Source: Zeugodacus cucurbitae
Taxonomy: Eukaryota; Arthropoda; Insecta; Diptera; Tephritidae
Length of the DNA: 64,000 nucleotides
Reading direction: 5' to 3'
NCBI RefSeq assembly: GCF_028554725.1
Contig: NC_071671.1
Span: forward strand, 43,532,001-43,596,000
The position numbers and the translations under genes are program-made. The notes below the pieces were generated by a model that saw only the letters and a list, made by a program, of their open reading frames with translations, did no database searches and was not told the origin of the DNA. Shown here one piece after another: positions 54,901 through 64,000 of the stretch (position 1 is the stretch's first letter; the number at the start of each line of letters is the position of its first letter).

Positions 54901-55755
54901 TGACTGACGGAATTGCTGAGATTGAAAAACATTCTTACTAACACGTTTTAGTTTAGGAAGGATTACCTGAATAACACATATGTATGTGCACATTCACTTA
55001 CTTCTGTCAAACGAAATGATAACTCATCAACTGACAACAATGCCACTGGAGTTTTACACATTTTTCATTTACTCACACTACGAATGTGGCCATCTCCCAT
55101 CAAAATTGTTGAATAATAAATCTGTTGTGACATTTCGTGATTTCAGTTAGACACCTCACTATGACAACTGAATTCATTTATTTGTATGGATTTTAATTAC
55201 TTTCCATTTTTTGGTTATGCAGCATATTGCACGTGTGGCCTGGCAGGAGAGAAAGCCAAAAAATACAAATATCCAACAATAACAACAAAATTACAATTAA
55301 ACTCGACCGCCACATGCCAGAGAGCCGGTTCGAAATTGCTACCCCATATTGTTGGCATATGTATAAATATTAGTGCTTGGCTAGTTGTTGTTGTTTTGTG
55401 GTTGTTGTTGTTGCACGAGCAGCAGACATAGCAACGCTTGAGCGGCAGATAAAAATATGAATAAAATATGACCAGCTGAGAGAAGTGACACATTTTAGAT
55501 GGCGAATACAGTTGAAGTGAAGCATGCCACAATGTGGCAACAACAGGAAATGCCAGTGTGTTGCATGTACACAACAAGCGACACCGTTATAATAGCAGTC
55601 TGTATGAGGGCATATGTAAATGCAGTGGTTCGCCTAGTTTTTCAACTCAAAAACGGCACTGTCCTCCGTTTGCGACAAAATCACTGAAGCTGCCACACAC
55701 AATCAGCTCAAGTATAGACCACATATATTATTTTCTTTATTCTATATTCACTCAC
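51920..55755 (-). other. dpr12: Dpr gene intron between exons A and B (3.8 kb)
   Basis: Bounded by the donor CAG|GTGAGT (55756/55755) and the acceptor before 51919. It is mainly AT-rich. Around 54076-54720 the minus strand keeps an open frame with one stop and one frameshift that may be a decayed coding fragment. A GTT microsatellite lies at about 55385-55412. Confidence 0.85.
54076..54720 (-). pseudogene. Possible decayed coding fragment
   Basis: The frame from 54579 to 54076 is open except for one TAA at 54355, and another frame (54692-54510) overlaps its start, as if shifted once. The residues are mixed and include cysteines and tryptophans (PSSWNFFIGTKSLAVGEQHS; NMIGCSTSFQHSFSLLHCNW). 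I recognise no family. It could be chance, or the remnant of a transposon or retrocopy. Confidence 0.2.
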
Positions 55756-55924
55756 CTGACACTCGTACATGCCGTGATCTCGCCGCTGCACGAATTTTAT
55801 CTGCAACGTCCACATGTTGGAGCCGGGCGCGTGCAGTATCGCAAAGCGTTCGTCGTTGGTGTAGAGTTGAGCGCCGGATGAAAGGATGTGCCAGTCGCGT
55901 CGTCGTATCCAAGAAATTTGATTC
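55756..55924 (-). CDS. dpr12: Dpr-family gene, Ig1 exon (exon A)
   Basis: A 169-nt exon after the acceptor CCACTGTAG. The first base completes a codon begun in an exon not found here. It reads QISWIRRRDWHILSSGAQLY, TNDERFAILHAPGSNMWTLQ and ends RRDHGMYECQ. W in the first motif and C in YEC are the Ig core residues of the first V-type domain. The first Ig1 cysteine, the signal peptide and the start codon must lie in upstream exons, to the right of this position. SWIRRRDWHIL and the neighbouring text match Dpr12 closely as I recall it. Confidence 0.9.
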
Positions 55925-58900
55925 TACAGTGGCGTGTAAATAATTAAATTAAATAAGTATTTTACTATCCGTATACGAAGAGCGAAGCACAAATAAATAA
56001 TTAAGCAAAAGGAAGCGCAAAAGAAGCGTAATTAAAGAAATACGGTTTGGTATTATGCGTCACGAAGGAAAAGGGAGTTTTAACAATAAAGCGTGAGAAA
56101 TTTAGTGATCATGCAAAACATCAGCTATAAATCAGTGTGGGTAGTTTCTGAGAAAAAAAATATTATGATAATCGCAAGAAGATTTGTAGAAGATCATTTA
56201 TAATGATATATCTCGCAAATATTCGAAAATAAAAACACTAAAAGCCTCGAAAGGCCAGCAGTCAGATAGTGTTATTAACATTTAAAAAAAGAAAAGGGAA
56301 TTACTGTAAAATCGGATGACGTCCTGGAATTTTTCTTTTAAATATTGAAAGTTTACAGGAGTATATAGAGAAGAAAGCATATTGGAACAAGCAAGATACT
56401 TTCAATAAGCGATATTTATTGATATTGATTATTCTACCACAGTTTTGAAAACCCACATCTGACTAATCACATTCAGTCTGCCCACTTTTGACTACTTAGC
56501 CTGAGGTTTGGAATAAAAGACAAGTCTATTTAATGGATAGAATTACAGTTAATGAAAATGATGACAAAATTGCATATATTGTGTTACTGTATCACCGATT
56601 TGGCTCACAGCGAATTTTTTCTGTTCTCCGATCTTTAGAGAATTATTCCCGAAAGAAAATAAAGGAAACTGATGCATATGTCCAGGCAGAAGGTCAATTG
56701 TGCATTTATATTATTATTATTAAAAAATTAAAAGGTCACTATCATCGGTGTACCACACTAGATGGTGACTATATTGAATAACACAACCACTTATTGGGAT
56801 TCAAATGTACTTTTGTTATATCTATAACTATATCAATAAATTGCGAGAGTATAAAATATTCGTTTGCACACGAATTTAGGCTTTCCTTACTTGTTTTTAA
56901 TTGGTTTTTGAAGTAATTTTACTGACACTTAATTAACTTACACATACTTAAATAGATCACTCTTTTTTGCTGATAAGTCAAAATAATTTAGCCCCACTCA
57001 CCCACCTCTTAATATAATATCACTTAGAAATACCGTGAACTCATTTTCGTTGGCAGGAGTTAAAAATAATTAATTGGGGAAATTTTTTAGATATGATTCA
57101 TGGTTATTGCCGTAACCTCAGCATTAATTAAATACCTAACATTACATAATATTTAAGCATATTATTATATATATGACCCATAAATATTTCACACCTCATT
57201 GAAATTGGTATTGAAAATCTATAATAAAAATTTTTAAATAATTTCCTTTACTCCAAACTTGGCTTCGGCGTTTTGACTTTAGAAGAAAATATGCTGTTTT
57301 GCAACTACAATCGTTTTTGTTATTATTGTTTTCAATTTAGAATCCATTAATTTAGTATGCATCAGTGCGTAAAGTAATAAAGCGCAATTTATTATGCCAC
57401 CACAAATATTTATAGCGGATTAAATTGTCGAGAATTATCAATGAAATTATTAATAAACAGCGGAAACGACGAGTAAAGCAGGAAATGCAATTTCATTTTT
57501 CGATTTTTGTTGGAATTTAATATTTATGAAGCCTCGCAAAAGAATGAAAGTTATTGGCCTACTAAAAAGGAGTTTATACACCGAACGTGATTTGTATTCA
57601 AAGCTGTTTAAAGCTGTGAACAAGGCTTGTCGTAATTATGCTTTAAAGAGCATCAATAATATTTTTATTTTATAAGGGTCATAAGCTGTAGTGCTCTAAA
57701 ATGCATAAAGAAATGTATGTTTACTGCTAAAAATGGTGTCATAAATAATACTTAATCAGCGGAGTTTACTTGAGATCGTTTAAATGCTTAAGGTATGTTC
57801 ACACTGTGCATAAATTATTTAATTTAATATGAAATATCGCAGTAAATCGAAATCGTTCAATCATTTGTTTCTTATTTTATGTTTCTTATTTTGGCAGCTA
57901 TGTGAGGTAATGTAATTAAAATCTTAGTTGAAGTATTTATATTAGTATTTTTTTCAACTACTGTATACTGTTGCTTGATCGATTGTATAAATGGCGCTAA
58001 CTCTCATTATAGGCTTTCGATTATAATCGATAAATTTCAAGTGCCAAAAATTATATTTTCATTTATATTCGAACAAAAAGAGAAAATGTAATTCTTTAGA
58101 ATAGTGATTATTGAGATTGCACGTTTAATTCGTTTGAAAAGACGAAAAGAAAATTTACTTAATTTTTTTGCACTAACTATTTTGAATAATACCCAATTCT
58201 ATTTATATTTTTTCTAACCCACTTGAGCTCATAAACAATTCATTACATAAGTGACAATAAAAATGACCCGCAAACTACAATGACCTTGTGAAATTTTAAT
58301 TAAAATCCGATTACAACATGACTTTTGTGCCAAAGCGGTCATAAATTCTGACAAGTGGCAACTAGGCGACACGCCATAGTTGTAATGTTTTACAACGCCA
58401 CAGCGGTGTTGGTGTCAAGCAACATGTGCCACAATATTTTTTACACAACCCTTCCTACACCAACAACTACAACAGTAGTATTAAAATAATCGGCGTTGAG
58501 GTATGAATTTGAGTGTAATTACTGTGTTGACACGCTTTTTAAATGCACAAAATCCGATTTTAGCCTTTGAACCATTTAAAATAAATTGCACCGTAAAAGG
58601 GGTTGATATCTGACGCCATAATATATGTAGTTGATTACCCGTTGTGGTTTAAGTGCATTTTAATGTGGATTTTTAGTGGCAAATGCAACGTATGTGAGTT
58701 AAGGGATCATCGTAAACCGTAAATGCCGTTAAATAAAACAGGTAATGGCTTTGTATGGATTTGGCTTAGGATATCGTGCACGGTTGGCAAGCGATTAGTT
58801 AGAGCGTCATTAAGCCGTAACTGATAGCGACGCTTGTAGCAATAAATTCCATGGTGCTATCTATTTTCTATAATATTCGGTTCTAATGCGCTTGGTGAAA

Positions 58901-59800
58901 TGAAAATCTTCTGTTTGCTATATTTATAGACTAATGCAATGATATTGAGTGGTGCATAGGGTGCAATAGAATAATAATCTTTTGATCTGATAAATAAGTA
59001 GTTCTATGATCGATATGCTATATGTACTACCTAAGTTCCCTTTTGGGCAGCCACTTGGGACTTACAGCTGACATTAACTATAACCCTGTTGATTCTAAGA
59101 TTTCACTCTGAGTTCTGAGTCTGATTAAATTGAATATTGGGTTAAATTTAGGAAAACTTACGATTATTTTATTCACTCAACTGATGCTTCAATTGGATTT
59201 ATATCAAGCTGATTTGTGGAGTGAATCATTTCTTTATATGAAAAAATATTGAAATTATTTCCAACACACAAGTTATAAGATCCTTCAATGTCCCTCCCCG
59301 CTTCAATTACCATTTCTTCAATTTAAAAAGCAGTTAAACTTCTTAAATGCTCAAGCTTATCTGCCTGACTCGTTTAAAATTAACCATTTAATGACAAATT
59401 ACAAATGAGCGAGTTATTCTTCTTTCCCTTCAATTTACTCTATATATCACTCTAGCAGCTTCATAGTCTCAGAGATTGGCAGTGTGTTGCAGAAACGCGT
59501 GTAAATGCAATATGCACATATGTACCGTTGTCTTCTTTATAAACACTTTCGCAATATGTATTGTATTGTACTTCCATTTCATTTGCTATAAACAATGCTT
59601 GTATTCGTTGACATTTTCTTTTTCGTTTCTTCTACTTTTGCAATTTTCATAGCAAATACAAAAAAAAGTACTTTTAATTACGAGTATGATGAATCAGCAT
59701 GCAATGTTGCCTTTCGCTGATGTGCTCATTACATTTATAGACAGAGTTGTTGTATGGTATAGTTGAGAGCGTATTTCGGTGAGGGTGTGAGAGTGTGGGT
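55925..59800. other. Presumed upstream intron, no further exon found
   Basis: AT-rich sequence. 58250-58760 is less AT-rich and non-repetitive and may hold conserved non-coding elements. I searched by eye for a Dpr exon with the first Ig cysteine and did not find one. Confidence 0.5.
56826..56897 (+). repeat. Interspersed repeat R, right-end fragment (copy 7)
   Basis: ATTGCGAGAGTATAAAATAT and GCTTTCCTTACTTGTT, about 70 bp only. The rest of the element is absent. Confidence 0.8.
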
Positions 59801-59802
59801 CC

Positions 59803-60178
59803 ATTAAATGAGATCAAGCAGTGTCGTATGGTCTATCAGAAATTCGTGAGAAGTTAATGTTCATATAAAATTTTAAAAGCTTTTGAAGAGAAATGGGTTT
59901 TTATAGACGATCTTGATAAAATTTTGAGATTAAAACGCCTTAGGTTTGAACGCCTTTGAATGATTTTTGAGCCAATTTTAGATTGGAATATTCTCCCATA
60001 TATTAAATGAGATCAAGCAGTGTCGTATGGTCTATCAGAAATTCGTGAGAAGTTAATGTTCATATTAAATTTTAAAAGTTTTTGAAGAGAAATGGGTTTT
60101 TATGGATGATCTTGATAAAATTTTGAGGTTAAGTTTGAACGCCTTTGAATGATTTTTGAGCCAATTTTAGATTGGAAT
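59803..60178 (+). repeat. Tandem duplication, two units of about 180 bp
   Basis: ATTAAATGAGATCAAGCAGT begins both units (59803 and 60002, period 199), and both end at GAGCCAATTTTAGATTGG. The second unit lacks about 13 bases (AAAACGCCTTAG region) and has a few substitutions. It has no coding content. Confidence 0.92.
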
Positions 60179-60179
60179 T

Positions 60180-61330
60180 AATAAGAGAAAATAATTGAAG
60201 ACATTATACTCGTATGCCGAAAATGCATTATATCTGAGCTTTTTAAAGAAGCGTTTACAATAAAATTTAACAGCTATCGAAGAGTTTCTGGAAAGTATTC
60301 CACAATTAGTTATTCTACCCGGTAATGCAATGAGAATAAATATTGGTCATATTCTCCCATATATATACACATACATTTATTACAACAGCGCAACTATAAT
60401 TGAAACCAAGAAAATTAAGCGCTTTCCATTTCCTTACGCCAAGTAATACAATAAAAGCAACAACCCACTGCATTAAAGTTTATTAAGTCGATGTCCTTGC
60501 TAATAGTTGCTGCTTTAACTGCCTTCGCGGCACAAAAAGCATATACAAACACACACACACATACATATAAACCTATACATGCATATAATGTGCAAAAAAG
60601 ACGACGCAAGCAACAGCGCGAAAAAGCGACACGAAGCTAATTAGTCTCTTGCCTGACACCCAGTCTCGCTTGCTTGCTTGCTGGCTTTCTTGCGAAAAGC
60701 GCTTTTCATCAATTTGCACAAGCAAAAGCGAATTTATTTGAATGAACATCTTATAAGGCGCACACACACACACAAACACACTTACTAGGGTGTGTGCTTT
60801 AGTAGAGGAGGCAATGAAAAGTAGAGCTGGTGTTGTTGGAATGCAACTGTGTGTGTTGTTATCTGTGTGTAGTAGGTGGCATGTATGTCTGTGACAGTCC
60901 GTTAATTGCAAATATATGAGAAACTGACATTCGGTTTTCCAGTGGAATGAAGCGAAATTAAATGGCGTCATGAAAAGAAAGTGTCTGATGGAAAGAGAAG
61001 AAGTTAGTGCTTGGCTTTAATTTTATTTTTCGCGTGTTTAATTAGAAATGTCTTAGTAAGGCGTGGAAATGTAGAAATGAGAGTTTAAAAGTTTAATGGT
61101 TTTTAAAACTAAGCAAAGAATCTCAAAATACAATTTTTTGGATTTTTTGAAATTGAAAATAGTTTTGCAGTCTCTTTCGGAATGATCTCTTTTAATTTTA
61201 ATATTTTTGTAATCACTAATTTAAATTTTTTATTTTTGGGGGTGTAATATTTTCGAATCAATATTGATTACAGAGAGAGACTAGAGGAGTTAATAAAATT
61301 ATAGTAGTTAGAATTGCTGTTTCATGTTTA
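60180..61330. other. Presumed intron sequence with CA microsatellites
   Basis: (CA)n runs at about 60548-60562 and 60761-60781. The minus-strand 132-codon open stretch at 60573-60971 has no domain and overlaps the microsatellites. Confidence 0.55.
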
Positions 61331-61501
61331 AGGGGTTAGGGGTAGTCAGGATTTTCCAAAATTCTAATTATTTTTTGCATTTTCGTTAAGTGTTAAGCGT
61401 TAAAAATATTCTCTGAACATTTAAAGTTGATACGATAATTACTTTTCAAGTTATTCGACAAATAATAAAGAGCGCTCGGGCACTCCAACACGCTAGTATG
61501 A

Positions 61502-63264
61502 AACAAAGTTGCTAAAGAGAGTATTATAGTTTTGTTCACATAACGGTTGTTAGTAACTCCCAAAACTAAACGAGTTAGATAGATAGTTAGGGTTATATAT
61601 ACCAAAGTGATGAGGGTGAGGAATGGAGTTCAAATCCGAATGTCTGTCTGTCCGTCCGTCCGTCTGTGCAAGCTGTAACTTGAGAAAAATGAAGATATCT
61701 TGATGAAACTTGGGACACTTACTTCTTGGCACCATAGGAAGGTTGCTTTCGAAAATGAATGCAAAATCGGACCACTACCACGCCCACAAAATGGCGAAAA
61801 CCGAAAACACATAAAATGCCATAACTAAGCCATAAATAAAGCTATGGAAATAAAATTTGGTATGAAGGATCGTATTATGAAGGGGCATATTTGGATGTAA
61901 TTTTTTTGGGGAAGTGGGCGTGGCCCGGCCCCCTACTAAGTTTTTTGTACATATCTCGCAAACCAATAGAGCTATATAAACCAAACTTTCTGCAGTCGTT
62001 TTTTTTAGCCACTTCCTAATACAGTCCAAAAATGAAAGAAAACGGATCATAACCACGCCCACCTCCCATACAAAGGTTAGGTTGAAAATTAATAAAAGTG
62101 GGTTAACTCACTAAAGAAAAACGTCAGAAACACTAAATTTCGCATAAGAAATGGCAGATGGAAGCTGCACTCAAATTTTTATACAAAATGGAAAATGTGG
62201 CGTCGCCCACTTATGGGTCAAAAACCATATCTCAGGAACTACTCGACCGATTTCAATGAAACTTGGTTTGTAATAGTTTCTTTACATCCCAATGATATGT
62301 TGTGAAAATAGGCCAAATCGCTTCACAACCACACCTATATCCTATATACCAGAACTTTGAAAACCATCTGAATCGTTTACATTGTTTCTTCTTGACTGGC
62401 GTAGACACCGCTTACGCGGTTATAGCCGAGTCCAAAACAGCGCGCCACGTATCCCTCCTTCTGGAGTTTGGCGCCAATTGGTTATACCAAGCGAAGCCAG
62501 GTCTCTCTCCACCTGGTCCTTCCATCGGAGTGGAGGTCTCCCTCTTCCTCGGCTTCCACCAGCGGGTACTGCTTCGAATACTTTCAGAGCTGGAGCACTT
62601 TCATCCATTCGAACAACATGACCTAGCCAGCGCAGCCGCTGTTTTTTTATTCCCTGGACTATGTCTCATCATTCCATCGTCTGCGGTATTCGCCGTTGCC
62701 AATGTTTAAGGGACCATAAATCTTCCGCAAAACCTTTCTCTCGAAAACTCCTAGTGCCGTCTCATCGGATGTTGACATCGTCCACGCTTCTGCACCGTAA
62801 AGTAGGACGGGAATGATGAGGGACTTGTAGAGTTTGGTTTTTGTTCGTCGAGAGAGGACTTTACTTTTCAATTGCCTACTTAGTCCATAGTAGCATCTGT
62901 TGGCAAGAGTGATTCTGCGTTGGATTTCCAGGCTGATATTGTTATTGCTGTTAATGCTGGTTCCCAGGTAGACGAAATTATCTACAACTTCAAAGTTATG
63001 ACTGTCAACAGTGACGTGGGATCCAAGACGCGAATGCGCTGACTGTTTGTTTGATGACAGGAGATATTTCGTCTTGTCCTCGTTCACCACCACACCCATA
63101 GTCTTCGCTTCCTAAAGCACTAGGGAAGATATCGGTGCAGAACTTTGCACAAATACTATGTTTGTAGTGTGGCAGCCCCATTCTAAAAATCGCCGAAGTT
63201 AAATAAATAAATTACGAGAGTATAAAAGGTTCGGTTACACCCGAACATAGCCCTTCCTTAATTG
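61502..63264 (+). repeat. Interspersed repeat R, copy 8, broken by an RTE fragment
   Basis: Starts AAACAAAGTTGCTAAAGAGA, passes the GTCTGTCTGTCCGTCCGTCC block, is interrupted at 62385-63113, resumes with GAAGATATCGGTGCAGAAC and ends CCCTTCCTTAATTG. A small piece of R (the ACAATATATAAAGTAAG region) was lost at the insertion site. Confidence 0.85.
62385..63113 (-). mobile_element. RTE-clade retrotransposon, 3' part (copy F)
   Basis: A minus-strand RTE copy from just after the catalytic box (VVNEDKTKYLLSSNKQSAHS) to the 3' tail (AAGAAGAAA at 62385). It is 5' truncated by target-primed reverse transcription. A deletion near 62665 removes part of the RRRWNDELY region and shifts the frame. It is closest to the intact copy C in its 3' UTR. 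Confidence 0.9.
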
Positions 63265-63609
63265 TTTTTTTAAGAACAAATTAACTGTCGATTTTTTACC
63301 GAAAATCTAGAAAAAAATTTACTGAGTTCGACATTTTGTTAATTTAAAACAAAAAAGAAAAAGCTTCGATCCGGCCCAAGATTATCTATTTATAAAACTA
63401 ATTTTTCTTATCCGATTGATTTTAGATGAATCTACAAGGACTTATGATTGTCAGCGCAAGGACGTATTTTGGAACTGGGTCAACACATACAGAATATTGT
63501 ATAATAATGTCATATTATTAATTTTGTAAAATAACAAGATTTAACAGCAAAAAAATTACTGAAAATTGTAATTTTTTCGTGTCTATGACTACCCCTAACC
63601 CCTTAAGGA

Positions 63610-64000
63610 AACTAAAGACCTTTTCTTGTACAAAGAATATATCTACATAAATAAGTAGCTTATTGAAATGTTGTGGAACATGGAAAAGGTGGACTTTAAA
63701 AATTAAGAGTTCAATTAAATATATGTAGCTGAATGTGAAAAAAAAATTATTGAGTTATTTTTCATATTGATCCTTATGTATATGCCACATAAAGTCAGAC
63801 GGTCCATTTATGTATTTTATTACCAATTATATCATCATAAATATGTTATATATGAAAATGTTAAGAACCATATATGCATCAATTCAGAAAAACATTTTGT
63901 GAGATACAAAATTTCTCCTGAAAGTGAATGCTGCCTATCGTTCAATTTTATTTGATACACGTGTTGGATAATCTTCAAATTTGAGCCTTATTAATTTTAT
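63610..64000. other. AT-rich sequence at the window edge, nothing recognised
   Basis: No ORF with a domain and no repeat seen. Confidence 0.5.

Larger units (their letters stand above)
61332..63602. mobile_element. TTAA-flanked inverted-repeat element (Kolobok- or piggyBac-like MITE) with nested insertions
   Basis: The termini GGGGTTAGGGGTAGTCA and its exact reverse complement face inwards, each flanked by TTAA (61328-61331 and 63603-63606). TTAA targets are used by piggyBac and Kolobok, and ends starting with G runs fit Kolobok better. Without the repeat R copy nested inside it, the element is about 500 bp and has no transposase. Confidence 0.8.

Overview
This 64 kb window is AT-rich nuclear DNA from a higher fly. 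The only host gene I can support is a spliced Dpr-family immunoglobulin gene, best matched to Drosophila dpr12. It lies on the minus strand, and four of its exons are seen between about 40.5 and 55.9 kb, separated by introns of up to 10.4 kb. The repeat content (RTE, Jockey, BEL/Pao, mariner, Helitron and a short-ended interspersed repeat ending near TTCCTTACTTGTT) looks like a tephritid fruit fly such as Bactrocera or Zeugodacus. That assignment is inference from memory of such repeats.

0-27 kb is transposon-derived. Its centre is a four-level nest in which three insertions can be timed by their target-site duplications (TSDs). A decayed BEL/Pao element (outer; about 5.57-7.18 and 22.66-23.22 kb, minus strand) was hit by a Jockey-clade retrotransposon (7177-22649, minus; TSD TGGCTGAATTCG). 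The last codons of the Jockey ORF2 were then hit by a young, envelope-carrying BEL/Pao retrotransposon (7358-18891, minus; TSD ACGTG; two LTRs of 509 bp that differ at about 2 positions). The 3' LTR of that element was in turn hit by a full-length RTE retrotransposon (7534-10804, plus; TSD GTGTATGTCTATAT) whose single ORF is open. The nest is flanked by two directly repeated copies of a composite unit (841-3690 and 23648-26765). Each copy holds an interspersed repeat, a mariner fossil, a 78-aa ORF, a divergent 183-aa acidic ORF of unknown function and a 447-bp inverted-repeat element. Truncated RTE copies lie beside them.

27-40 kb is mostly AT-rich intergenic sequence. It holds a mariner with a decayed DD34D transposase (28.2-29.2 kb), an unidentified decayed ORF (32.75-33.15 kb), an RTE copy broken into three pieces in alternating orientation (33.3-35.2 kb), one interspersed repeat (38.3-39.5 kb) and a second mariner fossil (39.7-40.3 kb).

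40-64 kb is the dpr gene and its introns. The introns carry a PIF/Harbinger-like MITE with a nested repeat (42.5-43.8 kb), a decayed Helitron inserted in another repeat copy (46.3-48.9 kb), a tandem duplication near 60 kb, and a TTAA-flanked inverted-repeat element holding a repeat copy that itself holds an RTE fragment (61.3-63.6 kb). The exon with the start codon of the dpr gene was not found and probably lies beyond 55.9 kb or outside the window. I saw no rRNA, tRNA or CRISPR array.
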